From Chara braunii (taxonomy: Eukaryota > Streptophyta > Charophyceae > Charales > Characeae), in NCBI GenBank assembly GCA_003427395.1, contig BFEA01000181.1:216161-270509 (forward strand): DNA of 54,349 nucleotides. Direction: 5' to 3'. This document shows, in pieces, positions 1-9,119 of this stretch. Position 1 is the stretch's first letter. Each line of letters begins with the position of its first letter. Both the position numbers and the translations under genes were made by a program. The notes beneath the pieces are model-generated. The model saw only the letters and a program-made list of their open reading frames with translations, searched no databases and had not been told where the DNA came from.

Positions 1-2
1 TT

Positions 3-1071
3 TCTGATCTTGATGCTCAGGAACGTGAGTTATATGGCGATAACCCGACTCTGCATCCCCCACAGGATAGTAATTACACTCGACATGGGGGATTCGATGT
101 CTCTGTTTTGGAGACTTCTTTGATAAGGCGCCGGCTTGATATGCAGCGTGCCCCTTCGGGTGGCGACCCGGACCACTGTTCGCACGTTTGTGCCTATATT
201 CTACATACTCCTGGCCACTACACCGCTCTTGTCCGTGCCTCTGGTTCTTGGGAATTATGAAATGGCGGTGCTATGGTGCAAACTAGTACTGCCATCTGTG
301 ATCTCGTGCGTAATTACCCTAACCTGCAACTGCTCCAGGTCATTGACCCTATGGGTACCTCGTGTACTTCCATGCTCGCCTCTATGCCTATCTCTGTGCC
401 TGCCTCCGTACCTGTCTCTGTGCCTGTTTCTATGTCTGTCTCCTTCCAGATTACTGACCCTATAGGTACCTCTTGTACTTCCGTCCCCGCCTCTGCACCT
501 GTCTCTGTGCCTGCCTCCGCACCTGTCTCCATGCCCGTTTCTGTGTCTGTCTCCATGCCCGTTTCTGTGTCTGTCTCCGTGCCTGCCTCCATGTCTGTCA
601 CCGTGCCTGCTTTAGTCTTCATTCCCCCGCATGCTGCACTAACACCTTGTGACCTCGTTCTTTGTGAGATCACTGACACAGTTACACTTGGTTGTGGAAA
701 GCATCGACTTTGTCGACATCACTACAACCATATAATTTTTCGGGCCCGCTGTCGGCAGGGATGCCACCTGTATCNGGATTGTGAACATCCTCTGCATCCA
801 GATGCAGTATGTCCCATCTGTGCCTACGGGCNCTATAGCGAATGTGCACTTAACTGTGATGGTGAACGCCCCAGAATGGTCATGGCCAGCAACTGGCATG
901 CCCTCTGCCATGCATGCTTCAGAGGTATGGTTGATGCTAGCTGTCCTGGTTTTTTGATGTGACGAAGTTGCTTACCTGAATGGTTTTCGTCCTATAGATC
1001 AGCGGGAGGGCTGCTACCATCGCGCGCATCCTTATGATAGTTGTCCTATCTGTCGTGAGGGTCTTATTTAG
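3..1071 (+). pseudogene. Josephin-like protease (partial) plus double RING, PLE copy A
   Basis: The reading frame starts inside a Josephin-like domain, with the family's ASDLDAQER and GGFDVSVLE signatures. The presumed catalytic His is kept (TPGHYTALVR). TGG has become TGA at 258-260, just before the presumed catalytic Asn (normally LWNGG). A Ser-Val-Pro repeat follows (about 350-630), then two Cys/His clusters of RING type: GCGKHRLCRHH with a closing CPIC, then a second block with HALCHACF. A frameshift near 950 causes an early stop at 960-962; the ancestral stop, by alignment with copy B, is 1069-1071. In Josephin enzymes the Cys/His/Asn triad cleaves ubiquitin chains; RING fingers recruit ubiquitin-loaded E2. 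Function here is inferred from pattern similarity only. Confidence 0.6.
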
Positions 1072-1093
1072 ACGTACCTTGCACCCTGACAAA

Positions 1094-1157
1094 AATGTGC
1101 ACGTGCGCTGAAAAGAGTGTACAAGAATGTGCACGTGCGCTGAAAAGAGTGTACAAG
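1094..1157 (+). repeat. Tandem 32-bp duplication in the copy A 3' UTR
   Basis: Two adjacent identical 32-bp units beginning AATGTGCACGTGCGC. Copy B carries one unit at the same place (from about 7835), so this is a recent duplication in A. Confidence 0.85.
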
Positions 1158-1878
1158 AATGTGCAAAGGTGGGAAACCCTTCACTAAAACTGCAAAACAG
1201 TGAAGACTGCAGTAAAAAAAGAACATATGTTTGTGTCGTTCTACTTTGTTTGTACCCTGCACCCTAACACCCTCAAAGAAAAAGTTCAAAGGGTGAAAAT
1301 AAGAATAAAAAATGAAGAAGGAAGTGCAGGTGCGCTGAAAAATGAACGTGGTACACTCTTCACCAAAACTGCAAAACTGTGAAAAGAAAGAAGAATGCAG
1401 TAAAAGAAAGAAGATGTTTGTGTCACCCTTATTTTATTTTTATTTTTTCTCCCTCTGCCTATCGATTCTCCTTTTCTGCTCCTCTCTCCCTTGTGTTTGA
1501 CACCTCTTCCTTCACTCTGCCTCTTTCCCATAGCGTGCAAGTGGGCTGTTATGGCATACAGGGATGGGGGAAGCTCGGACAACTTCATCAACGTGGCGAG
1601 CCTTGTACGTTAGAGGCACAATGGAGGAGGCGTTAAGAAGACTGAGAAACTGAATGATTTCAATGTGTCTTTGTTTTTGATTTTTATCCTTTGATTGAGT
1701 GTAAATATTTTTTGCAAAACACTGAAAGAAATAATAATACTGTGAGACAAAGTGTCATTTTGGTTTGTCTGTCTCTTTGCCTGTCTGTCCTTTCATTTTT
1801 CTTTTCTTTGCTCATTTTATTTCTTCTTCTACTTCACGTGCTCATGCTCTTAGTCAATAGTTCTGTGACAATATATAT
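1158..1878 (+). other. 3' UTR of PLE copy A
   Basis: Non-coding tail shared with B (7813-8590) and, reversed, with C (12227-13188). It has short A-rich repeats (two CAAAACTGCAAAAC-like boxes), T-rich stretches and a conserved terminal block ending GTGACA(AT)n. No polyadenylation signal stands out. Confidence 0.65.
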
Positions 1879-2681
1879 GCCGGCATTGCTAGCTCTCTGC
1901 GTTTGCAGATCGAACGACGAGCGTCGGGCCTGTACAACCAGGCGATTCTTCAATTGAATCTTCAATTGATGTCTTTCATTGATGTATAGATTGCATATTA
2001 TCAATCTGCGTTCTGCATTCTGCCCCCTGTTCTCTCATTGCTTCCTGAATCCTTTCAGGGGCTGTATTTCATTCCGCGGGCTCTCTGATAACCTACTACT
2101 TTGTTATTTATTTTCTTTATGCTCGAACAATACTCGCCGTGTTAGGTGTTTGATCTGGTACGTTGCTTGGTGCTACGGTTTTGATATTTTTTAAGGTATT
2201 GTGCACATAAGGACTGTGGTGGCGGTCACTGCAAGGACACAGGTTGTAACCCTTTTCCCGTGTAGTGGGTATAGTTACGGCCCACTTAAGGTTGCCAAAC
2301 CCGGGTGGCAGCGCCCATGCCCATCTCACCTCTTCGTGTCTCACTCTTTCGTGTAATCCTCACACATTAATAAAGCCTACAGGTTGGCTTGCTTTCACTG
2401 AATTGACACTGTTGGTCTATCGGTGCAAGGCTGTGAGCACTAGGATCAGATTGGATCACACTGGGTCACGGCACACTCACCGGGGGATGTAGAGTCATAC
2501 ATGAACCAACATTCTGTTGGCTCACTGCTAATGGTGAATACCATACGAATAGGATGGCGGCAGGATCAGTTCCCGAACTGGCCGCCGGGCCTAAAACCAT
2601 GCCTTTCTGTGCACCTCTTCGTCTCTTCTCTTACCAAAAAATAAAAAATTTTGAAAAAAATAAACGTGACTTTTTAAACAA
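1879..2681 (+). other. 5' leader of PLE copy B
   Basis: About 800 bases between the TA-rich end of copy A and the first Met codon of copy B. There is no ORF of note. A short direct repeat (CTTCAATTGA twice near 1950) is visible, and AT-rich sequence precedes the start codon. I see no clear TATA box. It is called a leader only because of its position. Confidence 0.5.
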
Positions 2682-3245
2682 ATGAATTCAACACAAAGGA
2701 TTAATCAGGGGATTCTCGGGAAGTTTCCTACTACTGGCATGGTAGGCGTAGTTCCAGGCAACATAGGCCAGGGAATCCTTGGTAGATTTCCTGTCGACAC
2801 TGCATTAGACACGGAGGATCAGGGAATTATTGGAAGGTTTCCTGTCGACACTACTTCAGGTATAGTTTCTCATAATAATCATCGACTCTTCTCTGCTTTT
2901 TCCTCCCAACCTCATCTACACGTTGATTCCACATTTCGTGTTGATTGGATTCGGCAACTTCGCTGGAATAGTGACCTCTACTCTGCAGACACTTGGCGCA
3001 AGAGGCAGTTGCAACAACTTAACACGGCGTTTCAAACAGAGCGTTTCGAATTGCAACTGAGAGGCATTGATGAGCAGACACTGCAATCAGGTATGGACCC
3101 TCTCTTTGTCCGGGGAGTGATCTATGCCATTGTTCATATCCCCTCTGGGCGTCTTTTCATAGGTCAGAATATGCACTCCTCGCATCAACGTTTGCAGGAA
3201 CATTGGCATGTTCGTCGTTCTACTGCGGAGTTTCGGCGTCGCTGA
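2682..3245 (+). pseudogene. PLE polyprotein N-terminus with GIY-YIG core, copy B
   Basis: The first Met of the frame opens a segment with three short repeats (QGILGKFP, QGILGRFP, QGIIGRFP) in the first 55 residues. A helical, Gln/Arg-rich stretch follows, then the nuclease core GVIYAIVHIPSGRLFIGQ near residues 144-162. VIY and FIG stand for the GIY and YIG of the family. This nuclease nicks target DNA to prime reverse transcription. The stop TGA at 3243-3245 interrupts the frame: copy C has CGG (Arg) there, and the domain continues in the same frame. The start is the only Met that precedes the repeats. Confidence 0.65.
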
Positions 3246-4418
3246 CTCTACAGTGTCATGTCTTGTCAAAACCCCTTCAATTTTGAAGTCTGGCCCTTGG
3301 AACGTATTGACCTGGCCCTTTACCATACACCGCAAGGTCTTGTTGACTGTAACCTCTTTCGACGGGCTGCTACGACACGGGAAGCCTATTGGGTACGCCG
3401 GTTGCGGACTCTTCATCCAGCTGGTCTCAACGCTGTCCTACCACTTGCTCGCCTGCCTGCAAGAAGANGACAACGTCGTCCTCATCGGTGGACACAGACA
3501 GNCCCTCGTNCGTNAGACCATCAACANCCCCANCCTATTGATTTGCGTCCAGGCCCCGACTTTCAAGTNCGGTCTGCATTGCACAANCTTCTCTCACAGG
3601 CTGCTGCTGGCAATTCGCAACAGATGAAATCTGTCATCCAGCAAGCAACGTCATTTTGGCGTGCCCTCTTGCCGCAGTGGTTGAACAATAATATCTCCAA
3701 TGCATATATGAGTGCGCATATCCATCAGCTTGAATGCCTGATTCGGAAGTATCAACATGTCCGCCAGCGATACACAACTCAGTCTCGAGATGCCTTCCTT
3801 GATCATATTAAAGTTGTGCACATGCACGAGGTGTCTCAGGTAACGAGGCTGCGACAAGCCCTGCATGCACCCCAGGTGCTCCACTTGCACCCTGCCCCTG
3901 ATGCCGCAGCACACCTGCGTATCTGTGATAAGCTGTTGACGCCAACTCGCGTCCAATTCTCTAATTTCACGAAAGTTGCGCTCAGCGTCACACCTAGGAT
4001 CTCCCTGCCTGACCCCTCAGACTGTCAATGTCGGNAAGTGTTTCCTGACTGCTCACACTTAGTCGACGGCCATGTTGTTACAGCCGACTGCGATGTCATT
4101 CCTGATGATCGCCTCAACGACTTGTTCCATGAAGGCTCGAAGTATCGNCTTAATGGACAAATCGATGATGTGCTTCAGGCTGTTAGAGTCGCCCTTGACG
4201 AGTATATTGCTAAATACCTGAGGTCGGTCTCCGAGCAGCTTCGGCCGGCCGCTCTGAGCAAATTGCAGCAGTGGCGCTCAGCTGTTCTCACACGTTGCCA
4301 AAGCAACATCTCATCCCCCCATATTACTACACGACAACCGCACTCTCTTCATTCACTGCACAGGGCTTTGAGACACCTTCAACAACACTTTGCTATTGTT
4401 CCTGTCGACAAGACTTAG
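3246..4418 (+). pseudogene. PLE GIY-YIG C-terminal half and CxC linker, copy B
   Basis: Continues in frame after the TGA at 3243. The nuclease ends with REAYWVRRLRTLHPAGLNAV, giving the catalytic Glu of the family. A long linker follows, with the pair SDCQC near 4015-4030 and then HLVDGHVVT and a LFHEGSKY box. A short linker with a CxC motif between an N-terminal nuclease and the RT is the published hallmark of Naiad/Chlamys PLEs. About nine n bases fall in 3460-3590. The frame ends at 4418 because about 8 bases present in copy C are missing. Confidence 0.65.
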
Positions 4419-4441
4419 CAATCTGTTGTAAAAATTGGTAG

Positions 4442-5281
4442 TTGTCTCATCTATCTGCTCATTTGGACAGCCCTACCTATGATGTGCCTCTTGAGTCTGT
4501 CGCTGATATTCTGGAACATCACGCGCTCTGGAATCATCGGTGGGGATATACACACAAAGACACGCTCCCATATCTGTACTATGCACTTAAAGCGCACAAA
4601 TCGCCCCCTGGGCTTCGCAGTATTGTCGGCGTCACAGAGCGGAATAATCTCTCCTTGCTGCAACGATCTCGATCAACTGCGCCATCTGTTCATGCAGTCC
4701 NCNATCGACCTCCCCACAAACCCTTGGCCAGTACTACCGTCACTTCTGCCCGCCTCAGCGTTGCACTACAAGGAGTCGTTGAAACTCTTCGTGAGAAGGA
4801 TAATGTTTTGTATCAGCCAAGCGGTGTTAGACGGTGCTGGATCGTGCAAAGCGCTAAGGAGGTGATGCTTGATCTCAAAGGTAACTCCTCTTCTCTTTGT
4901 GACCATGCTCCTCGTACTGTTGTTTTCACAACTATGTATACCAATCTTCCTCATGACCGTATTTGTCATAATGCTTCAAAAGCGGTCGAGGAAGCCTATA
5001 CATATACCTTACAAAAGCACACACAGGGGCGCACACATCCTCCTACCCTTAACATGATTGTTAGAGGGCCCCGTCAAGGGGAGTGGACGGTTGATATCGG
5101 ACCAAACACCTTGACCGTTTCCCAAATTCTTGAACATCTCCATTTCATTGTCCCAAAAACTTATCTTTATGCAGCGGACGGCACCTTGCGACATCAGTTG
5201 ATTGGCATCCCAATGGGGACTAATTCTGGTTCGGAGATAGCTGATTGGAGGTTATGCGTTCACATACCGCTTGATCGATGA
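4442..5281 (+). pseudogene. PLE reverse transcriptase, fingers and palm, copy B
   Basis: PLE RTs are related to telomerase RT. Visible blocks are LPYLYYALKAHKSPPGLRSI (fingers), a motif A region FTTMYTNLPHD, and motif B IGIPMGTNSGSEIA. In copy C motif A reads IDFTTIYTNLPHD; here the catalytic Asp is Val (VVFTT), so this copy could not polymerise DNA. The next block is lost: roughly 80 bases found in copy C between the EIA codons and YAFTYRLIDDV are deleted near 5245, shifting the frame so that translation ends at 5281. The stretch before motif B is long and may hold the insertion-in-fingers region reported for this clade; that is inference. Confidence 0.65.
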
Positions 5282-5740
5282 TGTTCTAATGGGGACATTT
5301 GCCACCACCGTCAGAGCACTATGGCCTCGAATGGAAGGAGACCACAGCGCCTAATGGCTCTTGCACATTCTTGGGTGCACGCCTCCAAGTCCGCCCTGAC
5401 GGCTCCCTGCGTATGAGTGTCTTTGACAAAGGAGCTGAATGGAATTTCCCTGTAATTCGTTATCCTAGTGCTACATCGAACGTCCCTGCACACTAGCCGG
5501 CGGGAGTGTTTACAGGCCAACTTACCAAGTTTGAGTATATCTGCAACAACTGGTATGATTTCAAAACTGCAGCAGCGATGCTCACACGCTGCATGCTTTT
5601 TCGCGGGCACTCTCCAACAACGTTTGCCAAAGGATGGACTTCCTATATTCGTAAACGTCAACACAGGTACCCTGCGCATGTGACCCGCCTCTCCAGCTGG
5701 TTCCGCAACATGCTTCGATGGTCTATTCATCACCCGCTTT
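5282..5740 (+). pseudogene. PLE RT motif D/E and thumb, copy B
   Basis: Reads LIDDV near 5270 in another frame, then YGLEWKET, SCTFLGARLQVRPDGSL (motif E-like) and a thumb with EYICNNWYDFKTAAAML and FAKGWTSYIRKRQHRYP. A TAG at 5494-5496 replaces the Gln codon of copy C (HQPAG). From 5506 the frame runs open without a break into the linker and the Josephin-like domain. This shows that RT and protease belong to one polyprotein. Confidence 0.6.
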
Positions 5741-5990
5741 CTCAGGTATCTACACACTGTCCTCGGACTACGCCTGTCACAGCCCTTTCTTCATTATCGG
5801 CGCCTGTCACACCTATCACAACCTCTTCTTCAACACCTGCGTCTGCTGCACCTGCGTCCTCATCAGCCTTAGTAACCCCTTCCATGATGTTTGTGACCCT
5901 GGCTGACCCTTGTCGGGTTGCAGCCTCTTCCTCATCGGCCTTTGTTGCTTCTACGATTGATTCCGCAGGAGCAACTCGACCCTCAACTGC

Positions 5991-6161
5991 TGTATCGCCT
6001 TTGGTCTCGGTGTGTTCCTCCATGGCATCCGTGGCCACTGCAGCCGTTGTGTCGCCCTTGGTATCCGTGTGTTCCTCCATGGCATCCGTGACCACCGCAT
6101 CTGTTGTGTCGCCCTTGGTCTCGGCGCGTTCCTCCATGGCATCTGTGGCCATGCCTGCATC
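5991..6161 (+). repeat. Three 57-bp coding repeats in the PLE linker
   Basis: Three in-frame 57-bp units, each with TTCCTCCATGGCATC near the middle, encode 19-residue repeats. The same units occur in copy C (about 14945-15115). Confidence 0.8.
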
Positions 6162-6885
6162 ACCACCTGCAAAGTCCCCTCTTTGGGTCTCACCTACAAC
6201 TCCCCCCCCTGTCTCTGCTTCAGCCACTTCGCCACCCCTGACTTCAACCCCCCCGTCTTCACCGCCTTTATTTCCCCTGGTTTTATCGCCGTATGTTACC
6301 CACCTTCCGACTACTCTACCACCCCTGTCTTCACCACTCCTACCTCCCCTAGTTTTGTCTCCATCCGTTACCCCTCTTCCTAATTCACAAACCACTTCGT
6401 CCACACAGACTCCGTCATCATGTTCTGCCCCTGCAGAAAGCCTACTTCGCCGTCCTAGACGCCGACTTCGACGTACTTCCCAACCTCAGCTTACTCCCCT
6501 TTCCTCCATCTCTGTTCTTGGACGAAGAAGAACTTGTTCATTCTCCCCACCACGACCCTCCCCAACATCCCGTCCCCGTCTTTTGCCGCCCCAAGCATCC
6601 TTACCACGCCTGCAACGCTCTTCGACTTCAGACCTTTCTGCAACGCGGCAAACACAAAACGGGAGGGATGGTGGCGAGGGACCATCTGAGGATGAACTTG
6701 GCAAGGGGACTGTAGGAGATCTTGTAGAAAATCCGCCTGACCGGCCTCCACCGAATGTGTGTGGCCTCGCTGCTACTAACATCTGCCTACAAGCTTATCG
6801 TCGGGAACCATATACTCACTCTGATTTCGTGGCGATTGCTTCCGATCTTGATGCTCAGGAACGTGAGTTAAATGGCGATAACCCA

Positions 6886-7076
6886 ACTCTGCATCCCCCA
6901 CAGGATAGTAATTACACTCGACATGGGGGATTCAATGTCTCTGTTTTGGAGACTGCTTTGATAAGGCGCCGGCTTGATATNACTCTGCATCCCCCACAGG
7001 ATAGTAATTACACTCGACATGGGGGATTCAATGTCTCTGTTTTGGAGACTGCTTTGATAAGGCGCCGGCTTGATAT
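6886..7076 (+). repeat. 95-bp tandem duplication split by one n
   Basis: 6886-6980 and 6982-7076 are identical 95-bp blocks of the Josephin-like domain, separated by a single n at 6981. Copies A and C have one block. With the n the unit is 96 bases, so the frame is kept. The n at the joint suggests a scaffolding artefact rather than biology. Confidence 0.8.
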
Positions 7077-7122
7077 GCAGTGTGCCCCTTGGCTGCGCCA
7101 TCATTGACCCTAGGGGTACCTC

Positions 7123-7812
7123 GTGTACTTCCATGCCCGCCTCTACTCTGTACCTGTCTCTGTGCCTGTTTCTATGTCTGTCTCCTTCCAGATTACTGAC
7201 CCTATAGGTACCTCTTGTACTTCTGTCCCCGCCTCTGCACCTGTCTCTGTGCCTGCCTCCGCACCTGTCTCCATGCCCATTTCTGTGTCCGTCTCCATGC
7301 CCGTTTCTGTGTCTGTCTCCGTGCCTACCTCCATGTCTGTTTCCGTGCCTGCTTTAGTCTTCATTCCCCCGCATGCTGCACTAACACCTTGTGACCTCCT
7401 TCTTGGTGAGATCACTGACACAGTTACACTTGGTTGTGGAAAGCATCGACTTTGTCGACATCACTACAACCATATAATTTTTCGGGCCCGCTGTCAGCAG
7501 GGATGCCACCTGTATCCGGATTGTGAACATCCTCTGCATCCAGATGCAATATGTCGCGTCTGTGCCTACGGGCGCTATAGCGAATGTGCACTTAACTGTG
7601 ATGGTGAACACCCCACAATGGTCATGGCCTGCAACCGGCATGCCCTCTGCCGTGCATGCTTCAGAGGTATGGTCGATGCTAGCCGTCCTGGTTCCTGCTG
7701 TAACGAAGTTGCTTACCTGAATGGTTTTCGTCCTATAGATGAGCGGGAGGGCTGCTACCATCGCCCGCATCCTTATGATAGTTGTCCTATCTGTCGTGAG
7801 GGTCTTACTTAG
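7123..7812 (+). pseudogene. Ser-Val-Pro repeat and double RING C-terminus, copy B
   Basis: The least damaged RING region in the window. Residues 1-85 are Ser/Val/Pro/Met repeats (PVSVPASAPVSMPIS style) opened by ITDPIGTSCTS. The first zinc-binding block runs from TPCDLL through GCGKHRLCRHH and GCHLYPDCEH to AICRVC. The second runs SECALNC, ACNRHALCRACF, and the closing DSCPICREG. The second has Cys-x3-Cys, Cys-x2-His-x2-Cys-x2-Cys and Cys-x2-Cys spacing, a RING variant. Such domains act as ubiquitin E3 ligases; substrate and activity are unknown. It is cut off from the RT part by the deletion near 7090. Confidence 0.6.
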
Positions 7813-8590
7813 ATGTACCTTGCACCCTGACGAAAATGTGCAGGTGCGCTGAAAAGAGTGTACAAGAATGTGCAAAGGTGGGGAACCCTTTCCTAAAACT
7901 GCAAAACAGTGAAGACTGCAGTAAAAGAAGAACATAAGTTTGTGTCGTTTTACTTTGTTTGTACCCTGCACCCTAACACCCTCAAAGAAAACGTCCGAAG
8001 GGTGAAAATGAGAATAAAAAATGAAGAAGGAAGTGCACGCGCGCTGAAAAATGAACGTGGTAGACTCTTCACCAAAACTGCAAAACTGTGAAAGAAAGAA
8101 GAATGCAGTAAAAGAAACAAGATGTTTGTGTCCCCCTTATTTTATTTTTACTTTTTCTCTCTCTGCTTATCGATTTTTCTTTTCTGCTCCTCTCTCCCTT
8201 GTGTTTGACACCTCTTCCTTCACTCTNCCTCTTTCCCATAGCGTGCAAGTGGGCTGTTATGGCATACGGGGATGGGGGCAGCTCGCNCTCAACTTCATCA
8301 ACGTGGCGAGCCTTGTACATTAGAGGCACAGTGGATGAGGCGTTAAGAAGACTGAGAAACTGAATGATTTCAAGTTGTCTTTGTTTTTGATTTTTATCCT
8401 TTGATTCAGTGTAAATATTTTTTGTAAAACACTGAAAGAAATAATAATACTGTGAAACAAATTGTCATTCTGGTTTGTCTGTCTCTTTGCCTGTCTGTCC
8501 TTTCATTTTTCTTTTCTTTGCTCATTTTATTTCTTCTTCTACTTCACGTGCTCATGCTCTTAGTCAATAGTTCTGTGACAATATATATAT
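7813..8590 (+). other. 3' UTR of PLE copy B
   Basis: Same non-coding tail as copy A, ending TTCTGTGACA then ATATATATAT. The sequence beyond 8590 is unrelated, so this is the element's 3' boundary next to a TA tract. Confidence 0.7.
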
Positions 8591-9119
8591 TTATTCTTTT
8601 TTTCTTTTTTCCTGAGTACGGATCCGGGCCGCCCGACCGACCAGCGCCTGCCCGGGGGAGGTCCCGGGCGGCCCGGTTGGGGGCCGGGCACCCCCAACAC
8701 ACCTTGTTGGTGGGGGGTTTCCGACCCCGAATCGCCAAGATTTGGCCTCCCCAGGGCCTACCGGGTCCGACCACGCCCAGAAAACGGCGCGTCGGGCCCG
8801 TGAGGCCTGTTTTTTTTTTTGAAGTTTTGACGGCCCTCCAGCCGTCTATCATCCGTGATCGACGGCCAGAGGGCCGTTTGTTTTTTGGAGGGAAAACCAA
8901 GCCCCCGTTTGTACAATCGACTGGCTGGGGCGGCCTGCATCGGCTGTCCAAATGGGGCCCCTTCTCCAGCCGCCTGCGTTCGTCGTTGAGCCGCCCTCGC
9001 TCCTCGCGCCCGTTGTCGCCATCGCTTGGGAGCTGCACTTGCCCACCGTCGTGGAGTCGTCCGTTGCCCGTCGCCAGCGTCGTTGAGTCGCCCGTCGCCC
9101 GTCGCCAGCGTCGTGGAGT
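8591..9119 (+). other. GC-rich spacer without a recognised gene
   Basis: Very GC-rich (CCCGGGCGGCCCGG-type palindromes near 8640-8690) with short inverted repeats (GACGGCC/GGCCGTC near 8830-8875). It resembles the GC-rich ends of the short DNA transposons at 34-36 kb. ORFs on both strands are compositional. Confidence 0.4.

Larger units (their letters stand above)
1..1878 (+). mobile_element. Penelope-like element copy A, tail fragment
   Basis: This is the C-terminal part of a PLE polyprotein plus its whole 3' UTR, cut by the window edge. Protein and 3' UTR match copy B (from about 6840 to 8590) almost base for base. The 3' end reads TTCTGTGACA followed by ATATATAT, the same terminus as copies B and C. 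Copy B's leader follows directly, so A and B are head to tail. In PLEs a truncated upstream copy in this position is called a pseudo-LTR; reading A that way is an inference. Confidence 0.75.
5741..7107 (+). pseudogene. Ser/Pro/Thr-rich linker, Arg-rich segment and truncated Josephin-like domain, copy B
   Basis: Directly fused to the RT thumb. The linker is low in complexity and carries three 19-residue repeats (VSPLVSVCSSMASV core). An Arg-rich run near 6450 (LRRPRRRLRRTS) could be a nuclear localisation signal. The motif SVLGRRRTCSFSPP is conserved in copies C and D. The Josephin-like domain starts at NVCGLAATNICLQAY near 6755; by comparison with ataxin-3-type domains, its first Cys aligns with the nucleophile. 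Matching blocks are DFVAIASDLDAQERE and GGFNVSVLETAL. The oxyanion Gln of classical Josephins is not evident. The second half, with His and Asn, is deleted near 7095. Confidence 0.55.
1879..8590 (+). mobile_element. Penelope-like element copy B, near full length
   Basis: It contains leader, polyprotein region (2682-7812) and 3' UTR (7813-8590). Order of parts: GIY-YIG endonuclease, CxC linker, reverse transcriptase, low-complexity linker, Josephin-like domain, Ser-Val-Pro repeat, two RINGs. N-terminal GIY-YIG with a CxC linker is the arrangement known for the Naiad/Chlamys PLE clade, unlike canonical PLEs, whose GIY-YIG is C-terminal. The copy is dead: in-frame stops at 3243 and 5494, a deletion with frameshift near 4418, an RT deletion near 5245, a lost catalytic Asp in RT motif A, and loss of half the Josephin domain near 7090. 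Confidence 0.75.

Noticed and set aside
3243-3245. TGA within the nuclease frame as a selenocysteine codon (some Naiads encode selenoproteins)
   Set aside because: Copy C has CGG (Arg) at this position and no Sec insertion hairpin is evident, so it is a nonsense mutation.
4018-4111. CTGATGA words in PLE coding sequence as further hammerheads
   Set aside because: No stem II plus GAAAC follows; these are codons.
2682-5496. Stop codon reassignment to explain in-frame stops
   Set aside because: All three stop codons occur, at former Arg, Gln and Trp sites, along with frameshifts and deletions. Decay explains this better.
8397-8475. Possible hammerhead in the tail of copies A and B (GAAACAAATTGTC)
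   Set aside because: It has the short stem III and GTC, but the CUGANGA box has an extra base and no stem II can form.
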